DNA of 64,000 nt from Myxococcales bacterium 68-20 (GCA_001899635.1 MKVQ01000004.1:1-64000); one strand, 5' to 3'. Positions 15,944 to 25,460 are shown, numbered from the stretch's first letter. Numbers and translations are program-made. Notes: a model not told the origin generated them from the letters alone.

Positions 15944-18025
15944 TCACGCAGCGAGACGATCGATCACACGCAGCGGCGCGCTCGACTCGATCTCTCGGAA
16001 AGACACGACGGGGAGCTGGGGCAACTTCCGCTCGAGGATCGCGCGGACGTAGCGGCGCAGATCCGGAGCGGTGACGACGAGAGGTGATGCACCGTGCGCG
16101 CCAAAGGCGGCGAGCGCGCGCTCGGCCACCGCTCCGAGCCCGCGGAGCATCTCGGGATCGAGCGCACCGCCGGTTCCCTTGGCGATTTCGGAGAGCGACT
16201 GGCGGAGCACCTGCTCGAGGCGTCCATCGAGCGTCAACGCGTTGACGACGCCGTCGGTCCGGAAGCGCGCCGTGATCTGCGGAGCCAGGCGCTCACGAAC
16301 GAGCTCCGTGAGCTGCTCCGGATCCTTCGTCTGCGCGGCGAGCTCGCCGAGCGCCTCGAGGATAGAGCGCATGTCGCGCACGGAGACGCCTTCCTTGACG
16401 AGGTTGCGAAGCACCCGAACCACTTCACCGAGAGACAGCAAGCTCGGGACCACGTCGTCGACGAGCTTCGGGCTCGTGCGAGCGAGGACATCGAGCAGGT
16501 GCTGCGCCTCCTGCCGGCCGATGAGCCGGTGAGCCTGCGTGCGCACGACCTCGCCGAGATGCGTCGCGACGATCGTCGCGTGGTCGACGACGGTGTAGCC
16601 GAGGGCCTCCGCGAGCTCTCGGTCGCGCTCGGCGATCCAGACCGCGGGCATTCCGAACGTGGGATCGACCGTGGCCTCGCCCTCGAGCGCGGGTGCCCCG
16701 CCGCTCGGGCCGATCGCGAGGAGGCGACCGGCAGCGCACTCGCCGCGCCCGACCTCGGTCCCGAGGAGAGCGATGCGGTAAGCGCCCGCGGAGAGCGAGA
16801 GATCGTCCGTGACGTGGACGGGCGGGACGACGATGCCGAGCTCGCGCGCCACCTCCGTCCGGAGCTTCGCGACGCGATCGAGCAGCGTGCCACCGCGCGC
16901 TCCATCGACGATGCCGACGAGCTCGTAGCCGACCTCGATCGAGAGCACGTGCACCGCGAGCGCAGCGTCCACGTCCTCGGCGGAGGAGCGCTTCGCGTCG
17001 TCGACCGTCGGTTTTCCGACGCCGCCCTCGCCCCCGCTCGACGCTGCGGACGCCGGCGCCGCGCTCACCTTGCGCGAGACGATGACTAGCGCGGCGGCGA
17101 GCGCGAAGCACGGCAGCGCGGGCATGCCCGGCATCAGGCCGAGGATCGCCAAGATCGCGGCGGTGATCGCGACGGCCCGGCGACGGCCGAAGAACTGCTG
17201 CGAGAGCGCACGACCGAGCTGATCACCCGTGGCGCTACGGGTCACGACGATGCCGGACGCGGCCGACATGAGGAGCGCGGGGAGCTGCGAGGCGAGCGCG
17301 TCACCGACGCTGAGGATCGAGAACGTCTCCGCGGCGCGGCCGATGTCCATCCCGCGCGAGATCCCGAGGACGAGGCCGCCGATCAGGTTGATCGCCATGA
17401 TGAGCAGTCCGGCGATGGCGTCGCCGTGGACGAACTTGCTCGCGCCGTCCATCGCTCCGTAGAAGTCGGCCTCGCGCTCGAGGTCGCGACGGCGTGTGCG
17501 CGCAGCGTCGTTCGTGATCGTCCCGGTCGACAGATCGGCGTCGATCGCCATCTGCTTGCCGGGCAACGCGTCGAGGGTGAAGCGCGCGGCGACCTCCGCC
17601 ACGCGGCCAGCGCCCTTCGTGATGACGACGAAGTTGATGACCGTGAGGATCAGGAAGACGACGAGACCGACGACGACGTTGCCCTCGACCACGAAGCGGC
17701 CGAACGCCTCGACGACGGAGCCGGCCGATCCCTGCCCCTCGCCGCCGTGGAGAAGGATGAGGCGCGTGGTGGCGACGTTGAGACTGAGGCGGAGGAGCGT
17801 CCCGACGAGGACGAAGGCGGGGAACGCCGAGAACTCCAGCGCATTCTCGATGAAGAGGGACGTCAGAAAGACGCCGATCGAGATCGCCATCGAGAGTGCG
17901 ATCATGCCGTCGAGGAGCCACGCCGGCATCGGCAGCACCATCATGAGGATGATGCCGATGATGGCGATCGGGACGAGGCCGTCCCATTTTCGACTCGTCG
18001 GCGCGATGACACCCGTGCTGCTCAC
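15944..18025 (-). CDS. flhA: flagellar export gate protein FlhA
   Basis: 693 residues, the normal FlhA length. Eight hydrophobic segments occupy residues 15-310 (for example I-A-I-I-G-I-I-L-M-M-V-L-P and F-L-I-L-T-V-I-N-F-V-V-I-T-K-G-A), with the conserved cytoplasmic loop (R-F-T-L-D-A-L-P-G-K-Q-M-A-I-D-A-D-L). The C-terminal 350 residues form the cytoplasmic platform (G-E-V-V-R-T-Q-A-H, L-I-G-R-Q-E, V-V-T-A-P-D-L-R-R-Y-V-R). FlhA uses the proton gradient and receives chaperone-substrate complexes. Translation begins at GTG 18025. FlhB and FliO-P-Q-R are encoded separately at 55.8-59.4 kb. Confidence 0.96.
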   Translation of the reverse strand: MSSTGVIAPTSRKWDGLVPIAIIGIILMMVLPMPAWLLDGMIALSMAISIGVFLTSLFIENALEFSAFPAFVLVGTLLRLSLNVATTRLILLHGGEGQGSAGSVVEAFGRFVVEGNVVVGLVVFLILTVINFVVITKGAGRVAEVAARFTLDALPGKQMAIDADLSTGTITNDAARTRRRDLEREADFYGAMDGASKFVHGDAIAGLLIMAINLIGGLVLGISRGMDIGRAAETFSILSVGDALASQLPALLMSAASGIVVTRSATGDQLGRALSQQFFGRRRAVAITAAILAILGLMPGMPALPCFALAAALVIVSRKVSAAPASAASSGGEGGVGKPTVDDAKRSSAEDVDAALAVHVLSIEVGYELVGIVDGARGGTLLDRVAKLRTEVARELGIVVPPVHVTDDLSLSAGAYRIALLGTEVGRGECAAGRLLAIGPSGGAPALEGEATVDPTFGMPAVWIAERDRELAEALGYTVVDHATIVATHLGEVVRTQAHRLIGRQEAQHLLDVLARTSPKLVDDVVPSLLSLGEVVRVLRNLVKEGVSVRDMRSILEALGELAAQTKDPEQLTELVRERLAPQITARFRTDGVVNALTLDGRLEQVLRQSLSEIAKGTGGALDPEMLRGLGAVAERALAAFGAHGASPLVVTAPDLRRYVRAILERKLPQLPVVSFREIESSAPLRVIDRLAA

Positions 18026-18216
18026 GCGTCGACATCGAGCACGTCACGTGCCGGCCTGTATTTCCGGCGGATCGCGCCGTCGCCGGCGACGAGCGTCAAG
18101 GCCGTGACACTCGCGACTCCGCCCGCGACGAGCGCGCGCCACGCGATTCGCTCGTACCGAAGCGAGGAACGTCGTCTATGCTGCCCTCTTGAGAGGGATA
18201 GCCAGGTGAACGACAA
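18022..18216 (-). CDS. possible small membrane protein coupled to flhA
   Basis: A 64-codon frame whose stop overlaps the flhA GTG start by four bases (GTGA), the same coupling style as other genes in the block. It has a hydrophobic segment (A-L-V-A-G-G-V-A-S-V-T-A-L-T-L-V-A-G) and a basic/acidic tail. No ribosome site is visible at its GTG start and its first 11 bases overlap the divergent gene at 18206, so it may be a chance frame or start later. No family recognised. Confidence 0.3.
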   Translation of the reverse strand: MSFTWLSLSRGQHRRRSSLRYERIAWRALVAGGVASVTALTLVAGDGAIRRKYRPARDVLDVDA

Positions 18217-18601
18217 CCCGTACCGCCGTCCAGCCGTCGACGGTCATGGCCCTGACCGAGGGTCGCTCTTCGTTCTCGCCGGCATCGGCTCGGCGCTCGC
18301 GAGCCTCTACTGGGGGGCGCTGACCTTACTCATCTTCCTCGGGGTCGCGGCGGGCTCCGTGTCCGGCATGCAGCTGATCCTGCCCTTGGTGCTGATCGGG
18401 CTCTATGCCGTGCGCGCCTTCCAGGTCTTCAAGGGCGACCGCAACGCCGCCCAGCGGTTGCTCTGGCTGCACGGCTTCGGCGGGGCAATGGCGTTGGTCC
18501 AGATTGTGTCGGGCGGTCCGACGCTCATCGTGCTCCAGGGCATCAAGATCGTGATTCACGTCTTCGGCGGCGTGACGGCCTACCTCGCTCAGCGCCGCTG
18601 A
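18206..18601 (+). CDS. small integral membrane protein of unknown function
   Basis: 131 residues from GTG 18206, preceded by GAGAGGGAT about seven bases upstream. After a short polar N-terminus with Pro residues it has three or four hydrophobic segments (about residues 22-45, 50-70, 85-105, 108-127). The frame continues far upstream but that part is antisense to flhA and Arg/Asp-rich, so the GTG is preferred. No family recognised. It is transcribed away from flhA and converges on the acyl-CoA synthetase gene. Confidence 0.7.
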   Translation: MNDNPYRRPAVDGHGPDRGSLFVLAGIGSALASLYWGALTLLIFLGVAAGSVSGMQLILPLVLIGLYAVRAFQVFKGDRNAAQRLLWLHGFGGAMALVQIVSGGPTLIVLQGIKIVIHVFGGVTAYLAQRR

Positions 18602-18664
18602 GCGGTGCACCCGGCGGCAGGTCATCGATGAGCCCTGTCGGGCGAGGCGTGCGCCGCCCGGCGA

Positions 18665-20350
18665 TCAGCCCATCTCCTCGAGCCAATGCTCCTGCGCGCC
18701 GCGCTCGTTCGCCGCGCGCCGGGACTCCTCGAGCTTCCGCAGCTCGATGCGCCGGATCTTGCCGCTGATCGTCTTGGGCAATGCCGCGAACTCGAGCCGA
18801 CGGACGCGCTTGTAGGGCGCGAGCTTCTGCGAGCACCATTCGAAGACCGCGCGCGCGGTCTCCTTCGTCTCGGGGACGCCGGGCTTCAGCACCACGAAGG
18901 CCTTCGGGACCGACAGGCGCACGGGATCGGGGCTCGGCACGACGGCGGCCTCGGCCACGTGCTCGTGCTCGACGAGCACGCTCTCGAGCTCGAACGGGCT
19001 GATGCGGTAGTCGCTGCTCTTGAACACGTCGTCGCCGCGGCCGACGAAGTGGATGTAGCCGTCATCATCGCGCCGAGCCTCGTCGCCGGTCCGGTAGTAC
19101 CCGCCTGCCATGACCGCGCTCGTTCGCTCCTCGTCGTCGGCATACGCGGTCATCAGTCCGGACGGTCGCGGCGTCAGGCGGAGAGCGACCTCTCCTTCGT
19201 TCGACTCGCGGCCGTCGGCGTCGAGGAGCACGATGTCGTAGCCAGGAAGCGGCTTGCCCATCGAGCCCAGACGCACGGGGAAGCCTGGCGGGTTACCGAC
19301 CTGCGCGGTCGTCTCCGTCTGACCGTAGCCGTCACGGATCGTGAGGCTCCACGCATCGCGCACGTGCTCGATCACCTCCGGGTTGAGCGGCTCACCGGCG
19401 CTCGCCAGCTCGCGGAGGGCCGCAGGCTTCGCGCCGAGCGACTCGAGGATGAGCATGCGCCACACGGTCGGCGGCGCGCAGAGGGTGGCGACGTCGTGCT
19501 CGCGAAGCACCTCCAGCGTCCGCTTCGCCGAGAAGCGCGGCGCGTCGTGCACGAGGATCGTCGCGCCCGCGTTCCACGGGGCGAAGAAGCTCGACCACGC
19601 ATGCTTGGCCCATCCCGGCGAGCTGATGTTCTGGTGCACGTCGCCTTCGCGGAGGCCGAGCCAGTACATCGTGGAGAGATGGCCGACGGGGTAGCTCTGA
19701 TGCGTGTGGAGCACGAGCTTGGGCTTCGCCGTCGTGCCGGACGTGAAGTAGAGGAGCAGCGGATCGCTCGCGAGGGTCCGCACACGCGCGAGCGACGCGG
19801 GCGCCGCGAGCGCGTCCTCGTAGCGAGTGAAGCCCGCCACACGATCGCCGACCGCGAGCCGAACGCGGAGGCGCTCGGGGGCACGGAGCTTCGCGGCGCC
19901 GGCCTCGTCGGTGATCATGTGGCGGACGTTGCCACGCTCGATGCGATCATCGATGTCCGCCGCGGTGAGCTGCGTCGTCGCCGGGATCATCACGGCTCCG
20001 AGCTTGATCGCTGCGAGCATCGTCTCCCAGAGCGGCTGCACGTTCGTGAGCATGACGAGGATGCGGTCGCCGCGGACGACTCCCTGATCGGACAGCCATC
20101 GCGCGAGGCGGGTCGAACGCTCCGCGAGCTCGGCGTAGCGGACCTTCGTGACGCGCGGAGTCCCTTCGGCATCGCTCACGAGGACGAGCGCCGTCGCATC
20201 GCGACGCGACGCGAGCACCTCGAACCAGTCCCAAGCCCAGTTGAACTCCTCGAGCTGCGGCCACGCGAAGGCGGCGCGCGCACGTTCGACGTCACCAGCG
20301 TTCTGGAGGAGCGCGTCGCGAGCGCGCTCGAAGGCTTCGGTCGGATTCAT
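18665..20350 (-). CDS. acyl-CoA synthetase (AMP-forming), medium-chain or aryl type
   Basis: 561 residues, from the ATG followed by N-P-T-E-A-F-E-R. ANL-superfamily signatures: P-loop-like Y-F-T-S-G-T-T-A-K-P-K (about 210-220), S-A-G-E-P-L-N (about 340), G-Y-G-Q-T-E-T (about 363), Y-R-T-G-D-E-A (about 450), G-R-G-D-D-V-F-K-S-S-D-Y-R-I, and the catalytic Lys in P-K-T-I-S-G-K-I-R-R near the C-terminus. It activates a carboxylic acid as acyl-AMP and then acyl-CoA. The arrangement resembles MACS/benzoate-CoA-ligase-type enzymes; the exact acid cannot be read. Divergent, 47 bases away, is an MBL-fold hydrolase. Confidence 0.88.
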   Translation of the reverse strand: MNPTEAFERARDALLQNAGDVERARAAFAWPQLEEFNWAWDWFEVLASRRDATALVLVSDAEGTPRVTKVRYAELAERSTRLARWLSDQGVVRGDRILVMLTNVQPLWETMLAAIKLGAVMIPATTQLTAADIDDRIERGNVRHMITDEAGAAKLRAPERLRVRLAVGDRVAGFTRYEDALAAPASLARVRTLASDPLLLYFTSGTTAKPKLVLHTHQSYPVGHLSTMYWLGLREGDVHQNISSPGWAKHAWSSFFAPWNAGATILVHDAPRFSAKRTLEVLREHDVATLCAPPTVWRMLILESLGAKPAALRELASAGEPLNPEVIEHVRDAWSLTIRDGYGQTETTAQVGNPPGFPVRLGSMGKPLPGYDIVLLDADGRESNEGEVALRLTPRPSGLMTAYADDEERTSAVMAGGYYRTGDEARRDDDGYIHFVGRGDDVFKSSDYRISPFELESVLVEHEHVAEAAVVPSPDPVRLSVPKAFVVLKPGVPETKETARAVFEWCSQKLAPYKRVRRLEFAALPKTISGKIRRIELRKLEESRRAANERGAQEHWLEEMG

Positions 20351-20397
20351 CGCCCATACGCTACACCTGGGTGCGAAAGGCGACGTAGGATGCACGC

Positions 20398-21339
20398 GTG
20401 CAGAATCACTCCCGACTCACGATCGATGCAGACGTAAGGTCGCGCTTCACCGCCTGCTACCTGCGCGTCGCGGGCGACGAGTGCGCCTTCATCGAGTCCC
20501 ACACCGCCCATGCCGTGCCGCGTCTCCTTGCAGCGCTCGAGCTGCAGGGAAAGACGCCGAACGACGTACGATACGTGGTCGTCACGCATGCTCACCTCGA
20601 CCACGCCGCCGGCGCGAGCGCGCTCCTCGCAGCGTGCCCGAAGGCGACGCTCCTGGCTCATCCGCGCGCGGCGAAGAACCTGATCGAGCCGGACCGTTTG
20701 ATCGAAGGCGCGACCGCAGTCTACGGCGCAGAGCGCTTCGCCGAGCTCTACGGCACCGTCGGCCCCATCCCCGCCGAACGCGTGCGCGCACTGGAGGACG
20801 GCGAGACGTTCGCGCTCGGCGGCGCGACCCTCGCGGTCCACCACACGTACGGCCACGCGTACCATCACTTCGTCGTCGACGATCCGACGCTCGAGACGGT
20901 CTACACCGGCGACACGTTCGGCCTCGTCTACCCTGCTCTCCAGTTGCACGGCCGGTTCGCGCTCCCCTCGACCAGCCCGACCGGCTTCAACGCCGCCGAG
21001 GCGCGGAAGAGCATCGACAAGGTGCTCTCGCTCGGCGAGCGCCTCGTCTGCCCGACGCACTACGACGCGTACGAGGACAAGGAGGCGATCGCCGCGCAGC
21101 TCCGCCGCTTCATCGACCGCGCCGAGGCGTGGGTCGATCAAGGCGCGAAGGGCGACGAGTCGGTGGCCGCGCTGGAGAAGCGCTTCGCCGAGGCATGGTG
21201 GGCGAGCATCGCCGAAGAGGCTCCCCACTTCGGCGCGGACGAGAAGGAGCTCCTCGCACTGGACGTGGAGCTCAACGCGCAGGGACTGGCGTTCGCCGCT
21301 CACGCCATCCGACAACGCGCCGCGAAGAGCGGCGGCTGA
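20398..21339 (+). CDS. MBL-fold metallohydrolase
   Basis: 313 residues from GTG. The metallo-beta-lactamase fold is shown by T-H-A-H-L-D-H-A-A-G (residues about 62-71, zinc ligands), a second His in T-Y-G-H-A-Y-H, Asp in Y-T-G-D-T-F-G-L and a late His in C-P-T-H-Y-D-A-Y. The C-terminal 100 residues are helical. The type is glyoxalase II/MBL-like (possibly a thioesterase or lactonase). The divergent partner is an acyl-CoA synthetase, so a role on an acyl thioester is possible but is inference. Confidence 0.88.
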   Translation: MQNHSRLTIDADVRSRFTACYLRVAGDECAFIESHTAHAVPRLLAALELQGKTPNDVRYVVVTHAHLDHAAGASALLAACPKATLLAHPRAAKNLIEPDRLIEGATAVYGAERFAELYGTVGPIPAERVRALEDGETFALGGATLAVHHTYGHAYHHFVVDDPTLETVYTGDTFGLVYPALQLHGRFALPSTSPTGFNAAEARKSIDKVLSLGERLVCPTHYDAYEDKEAIAAQLRRFIDRAEAWVDQGAKGDESVAALEKRFAEAWWASIAEEAPHFGADEKELLALDVELNAQGLAFAAHAIRQRAAKSGG

Positions 21340-21424
21340 TCGACGAGATGTGCAGTCCGGTCCGCATCTCCTCCACCGAAGCGCAGGTGAAGCTGGTCGC
21401 ACGCGGGGCCCCGCAGGAGACCTG

Positions 21425-22258
21425 GTGAGTCGCGCCGTGCGCTCGCTCGCGTGCCTCGGCTCGCTGGCAATCTTCCTTCATCTGTCGGTCGCCGAGGCTC
21501 ATGCCTGTTCGATGGCGTTGACGATCCCGTCCTCGGGCGCGCTCGTCGGCACCGCGGGTGGATTCGTCGAGACTCCCGAGTTGCCGCGGAACGTTGCGTT
21601 CATCTTCTACGGCCCCGAGGCCCCGCCGACGCTCGACGTGGCGCGTGCCGCCGACGGCACGCTCGTCCAGGCGCGACTCTCTCGAGAGCTCCCGCTCGGA
21701 ACGCAAAGCTCGATGTTCCTCTACACCCTCGACGCGCCCTTGCCGACTGGGGCGCGATTCAAGGAACTGCTCGCCTGGCGCAGCTTCGAGATCGGGAACG
21801 AGCTGCTCGACTCGCCGCCCCCGCCAACCGAGCTCCGGGCGGCAGAGGTCCGCCACTCCGACGACAACGACGGCTGCTTCCGGCAAGACAGCTGTGGGGC
21901 GATGACGACGCTCGACCTCGACCATCCCGAGGAGCCCGGCGCCGTGTTCTACGGCGTCTACTACGGCGACAGCCCGGAGGAGGTGGCGGCCGCCACCGCC
22001 CCGACGGAGATCACGACCGTGACCTACCTGCACGTCGAGGAGACGCTTCGCTACGGTGCCCGCTTCGTCGCCGTCACCGTCTTCGACCGCGCGGGCCACG
22101 AGAGCGCGAAGAGCAAGACGATCCGGATCGTCAACGAAGGCGAGGAGGGCTGCAGCGCTGCCCCCCACTCCTCCGGCGTCTTCCAGGGCTACGTGTTGAT
22201 GCTCGCCGCGGCAGCGCTCACCCGCATCCGCCGCCTACGTGTTCGGCACGGGGACTGA
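21425..22258 (+). CDS. secreted protein with MYXO-CTERM-like tail
   Basis: 277 residues from GTG 21425, chosen because AGGAG lies about seven bases before it and a normal signal peptide follows (hydrophobic 6-20, cleavage near A-E-A-H-A-C). Residues 30-240 look like two beta-sandwich domains (V-A-F-I-F-Y-G-P-E-A-P and later A-V-F-Y-G-V-Y-Y-G), with paired Cys residues. The C-terminus has the sorting-signal layout E-E-G-C-S, a hydrophobic run (about 248-264) and R-I-R-R-L-R-V-R. This Cys/hydrophobic/Arg arrangement resembles MYXO-CTERM tails. Function unknown; likely exposed on the cell surface. Confidence 0.7.
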   Translation: MSRAVRSLACLGSLAIFLHLSVAEAHACSMALTIPSSGALVGTAGGFVETPELPRNVAFIFYGPEAPPTLDVARAADGTLVQARLSRELPLGTQSSMFLYTLDAPLPTGARFKELLAWRSFEIGNELLDSPPPPTELRAAEVRHSDDNDGCFRQDSCGAMTTLDLDHPEEPGAVFYGVYYGDSPEEVAAATAPTEITTVTYLHVEETLRYGARFVAVTVFDRAGHESAKSKTIRIVNEGEEGCSAAPHSSGVFQGYVLMLAAAALTRIRRLRVRHGD

Positions 22259-22285
22259 GCGCGCTGGGGAAGAGCGAGCTCGAGC

Positions 22286-23563
22286 TCAGGTGCTCCGCGA
22301 GCGCGAGACGCGCCGGCGCGCCCACGCCATCATCGCAAGGCCGAGACCGAAGAAGCCGCCCGCGGCGCTGACCGGCGCCTTCTGCGTCATCGAGCAGCCG
22401 CCGTCGAAGACGACCGGGGAGCTCTGTCGGTCACCGGTCGCGTTCATGTGCTCGTCGACGACGGCCGACTCGAAGGCGCCCTTCGCGTCCTCGTCTTCCG
22501 CTTTCGGCGACTCGCCCACGTCGCCGCCGGTGCTTGCGCCGATCGTCTTCTTCGGAGCCGGAGTGCACGGAGCGGCGAACCCGGAGAGCATCTTCGCCAG
22601 CGCGATCGGGTCCCCGAGCATGTCGTTGTGGGCGTTCGTCGTGATCGACGTCAGCAGGAGGAAGTTGTCGACGTTCGGCGCTTCGTCCTGGAAGCCCGCC
22701 GTCGCGCCGGCGAGCAGATCCGCGACCGCGACGATGTTCGTGTAACAGACGTTCGGCGCCGAGTCGTTCGTGGTCTTCGAGCGCTGGCTCTGCCCGAACC
22801 GGATGAAGGAGAGCGGCTCCTCGGAGTGTCCGCCTTGCAGGTCCTCCCAGTAGACCGGGTCGAACAGGTCGCTCGTGAAGTTCGACTGCATCGTCGCGCG
22901 GAGCGCGGGGTCGACCATGCCGAGCGGCGAGCCGGCAGCGGAGTACAGATCGAGGGCGACCTTGACGACCAGCGACGCCGAGATGCCCGGGACCACCCGG
23001 CGCGCGGCGGCGATCATGTTCGGCAGATAGAGCGTGGCGTCGGCGAACTTCGCCACTCCGACGTGCGCGTACGGATGGTGGAGCCCACCGAACATCGCCG
23101 CCCGATGGACCTTCGCCGCCCCGCCCTTCTTCTGGATGTAGTTGTTCAGCACGCCGACGCCGGCGGAGTGTCCGACGACGTTCACCTTCGCGGCCTTGGT
23201 CTGCGACAGCACCTGATCGACGAACGCACTGATCTGCCCGGCGGACGTGGAGAGGTGGTCCTGTCCGTTGGCGCCGCCCGGGACGTGGCCGTAGTTCCTG
23301 GCGTAGACGCAGTAGCCGGCGCCGACGAGCGCATTGGTGACGCCGCTCATCCCTTCGAAGTTGCCGGCCTGACCGTGGACCACGACCACGGGGTAGGGGC
23401 GCGCCGCCGTGGGCTTGCAGCTCGGATTGTTCAGTCCCGCGGCCTCCGCGGACGACGCGGACGCCAGCAGCGCGCCCGCAACGGCGGCGGCGCCCGCGAT
23501 GCGCCCCACGAGCGACGAGCGGTGCGACTTGGGAGAGCGGATCGAGCACGGGGTGGTGGTCAT
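22286..23563 (-). CDS. secreted lipase-like alpha/beta hydrolase with MYXO-CTERM tail
   Basis: 425 residues with a signal peptide (hydrophobic 22-40, A-E-A-A). The hydrolase domain (about 48-300) has V-V-V-V-H-G-Q-A-G-N (oxyanion-side loop), the nucleophile elbow G-H-S-A-G (about 133-137) and a late His in A-H-N-D-M. The pattern resembles lipase class 2/EstA-type esterases. A Thr/Ala/acidic linker (330-390) leads to G-G-C-S-M, a hydrophobic stretch and W-A-R-R-R-V-S-R, a MYXO-CTERM-type anchor. It would act on lipid esters outside the cell or at the surface. Substrate unknown. Confidence 0.82.
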   Translation of the reverse strand: MTTTPCSIRSPKSHRSSLVGRIAGAAAVAGALLASASSAEAAGLNNPSCKPTAARPYPVVVVHGQAGNFEGMSGVTNALVGAGYCVYARNYGHVPGGANGQDHLSTSAGQISAFVDQVLSQTKAAKVNVVGHSAGVGVLNNYIQKKGGAAKVHRAAMFGGLHHPYAHVGVAKFADATLYLPNMIAAARRVVPGISASLVVKVALDLYSAAGSPLGMVDPALRATMQSNFTSDLFDPVYWEDLQGGHSEEPLSFIRFGQSQRSKTTNDSAPNVCYTNIVAVADLLAGATAGFQDEAPNVDNFLLLTSITTNAHNDMLGDPIALAKMLSGFAAPCTPAPKKTIGASTGGDVGESPKAEDEDAKGAFESAVVDEHMNATGDRQSSPVVFDGGCSMTQKAPVSAAGGFFGLGLAMMAWARRRVSRSRST

Positions 23564-24026
23564 CGAGGGAACCTCGTCGAGAGAGGCGTTGGTGCCTCGA
23601 GACAGGCTTCAGCGAGAACCGTGCCGTCACGGAGCAGGGATCTCGGGCGGTCCGCGAGCTCGGACAAAGCAGCGTCATTTTCAGGCGATGAACGCATCGG
23701 GCGCGCTTGCTCGCCTGTCCGACCGGAACGGAAAGCGAGCACTCTCGATGGACACAGCCGTGACCTCACCCGGCGCTCGGGCGAGCCTGCATCGCGTCCT
23801 TCTCCCCGCGCGCACGCCTCTCACGACCGTGACCAGAGGATCGATCCGACCCTCTCCCGATGGCCATCGATCGAGCCCAACACGGCACGGCGACAGAGAA
23901 CGAGAGACGGGCGAATGGCCGGAAGAAACACGATCTATCGACTCCCTTCCCGCCTTCCCGCCTCCATGTTTCCCCCCTCTCGCCGAGCCCGAGCCGCGAG
24001 GCCCGGAGCCTGCATGAGCCCGAGCG
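23564..24026. other. divergent intergenic region, nothing recognised
   Basis: About 460 bases between the leftward hydrolase gene and the rightward DUF4185 lipoprotein gene. It should hold both promoters. I saw no convincing gene, RNA, repeat or promoter consensus in it. Confidence 0.5.
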
Positions 24027-25460
24027 ATGCTTCGCCTGAACGTGATGCGAACGGCCCTCGCGTGTGTGGTGACGATGACGATCGGCCATGGGCTCGTGGC
24101 CTGCTCCGACGACGACCAGCAGATGCGGACCCGCCGGGGCTCTGCGCGTGAGCGCTCGTCCGCGAACGGCGACGGCGGAGCCGGGACCCTCGAGGAAGAG
24201 AGCACGGGCACCGCCCCGGACACGCTCCCGGATCCGAGCTCGCAACCGATGCCGAAGCTCAGGTCGCTCGCCGAGCGTTGCAAGTTGATCAGCGATCGCA
24301 ACCTCGACGATCCCACCGCGAACGACACCCACTTCCGCGCGAACCTCCGCGGGACGGACCTCGGGATCCCGGTCGCGCACGCGAACGATCTCTACTTCTT
24401 CTTCGGCGACACGGCGGGCGTCCGCGGGATCTGGGCGCTCGGCCCCGAGTCCCTCCCCGACGCCGTCGGCGTCGCCTCGTACTCCGCGGTGAAGAGCGAT
24501 CCGAGCACGCTCTGCAGCAATCTCCGCTTCCTCGGCGGCAGCCCGGAGTCGAGCGTCGGACGCGCCCAGGACTCGCGGATCGCGCGCGACTTCGCAGGCG
24601 CGTGGATGACGCCGCCGGAAGGACACTCGATCGGCGAGTACATCCGCAATCCGTCGGGACCGCGGGGCAAGGGCGCCTGGCCCAACATGCCGGGCGACTT
24701 CGAAGTGCCCTCGGGAGCCTTCTCCCATCAGGGCTCGATCTACGTCTTCTACACGACGGTCGAGTCTCCGAGCGTGGTCGAGATGAAGGGCGCTTACCTC
24801 GCGCGGTGGACGTCGCCGTCGGCCACCGGCCTGCCTGCCTACGAGATCCTCTACTCGGTCGATCAGCGCTTCGACGACAGTGGTCCCCTCCGCGGGGACT
24901 TCATCAACATCGCGCCGCTCGTCGTGGACGACTACCTCTACGTCTACGGCTCCGGCAAGTATCGCCAGAGCAGCGTCCACCTCGCGCGCAAGCCGCTCTC
25001 CGCGCTCGCTACGCCCGGCGGCTTCGAGCGCTTCGACGCCGACACGATGACCTGGCGCGCCGCGAACGACGCGAGCGCCAAGCCGATCGTCGCGTCGCCC
25101 ACGGTCGGCGAGCTCTCGGTCCGTTACTTCCCCGCGGTGAATCGCTTCGTGATGATGAACCAGGAGATTAACGGCAGCGGCAACCAGGTCGTCGTGAGGT
25201 TCGCGAAGTCCCCCGAAGGCCCGTGGAGCGCGCCGACGGCGATCGCGTCCTTCTCCGACCCGGCGTTCCTCGCCACGTACTGCTGCGTGAACGGCGTGTG
25301 CTCCGGCAAGCGCCTCTTCAACTGCGATCGCGCGGGCTTCTACGGCACGTACATGCTCCCGGACGCGACGAAGAACGCCGATGGCTCGTTCACGATCGAC
25401 TTCACGATGTCGACGTGGGACCCGTACAACGTGGCGCTCATGAGCGCGACGTTCGAGTGA
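24027..25460 (+). CDS. DUF4185-domain lipoprotein (five-bladed-propeller type)
   Basis: 477 residues (ATG 24045, six codons in, is an equally good start). A signal segment ends in lipobox G-L-V-A-C (about residue 26), then an acidic/Ser/Gly linker to residue 75. Residues 85-477 match DUF4185: L-Y-F-F-F-G-D-T, G-A-F-S-H-Q-G-S-I-Y-V-F-Y, a late C-C-V-N-G-V-C and the ending T-W-D-P-Y-N-V-A-L-M. The family resembles glycoside-hydrolase propellers (GH43/GH117-like shape), so a carbohydrate ligand is plausible, but no catalytic activity is established for it. It is an outer-face or periplasmic lipoprotein and seems monocistronic. Confidence 0.8.
   Translation: MLRLNVMRTALACVVTMTIGHGLVACSDDDQQMRTRRGSARERSSANGDGGAGTLEEESTGTAPDTLPDPSSQPMPKLRSLAERCKLISDRNLDDPTANDTHFRANLRGTDLGIPVAHANDLYFFFGDTAGVRGIWALGPESLPDAVGVASYSAVKSDPSTLCSNLRFLGGSPESSVGRAQDSRIARDFAGAWMTPPEGHSIGEYIRNPSGPRGKGAWPNMPGDFEVPSGAFSHQGSIYVFYTTVESPSVVEMKGAYLARWTSPSATGLPAYEILYSVDQRFDDSGPLRGDFINIAPLVVDDYLYVYGSGKYRQSSVHLARKPLSALATPGGFERFDADTMTWRAANDASAKPIVASPTVGELSVRYFPAVNRFVMMNQEINGSGNQVVVRFAKSPEGPWSAPTAIASFSDPAFLATYCCVNGVCSGKRLFNCDRAGFYGTYMLPDATKNADGSFTIDFTMSTWDPYNVALMSATFE

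Noticed and set aside
18686-20437. A 583-codon plus-strand frame antisense to the acyl-CoA synthetase
   Set aside because: The minus strand shows all ANL-superfamily motifs; this frame has none.
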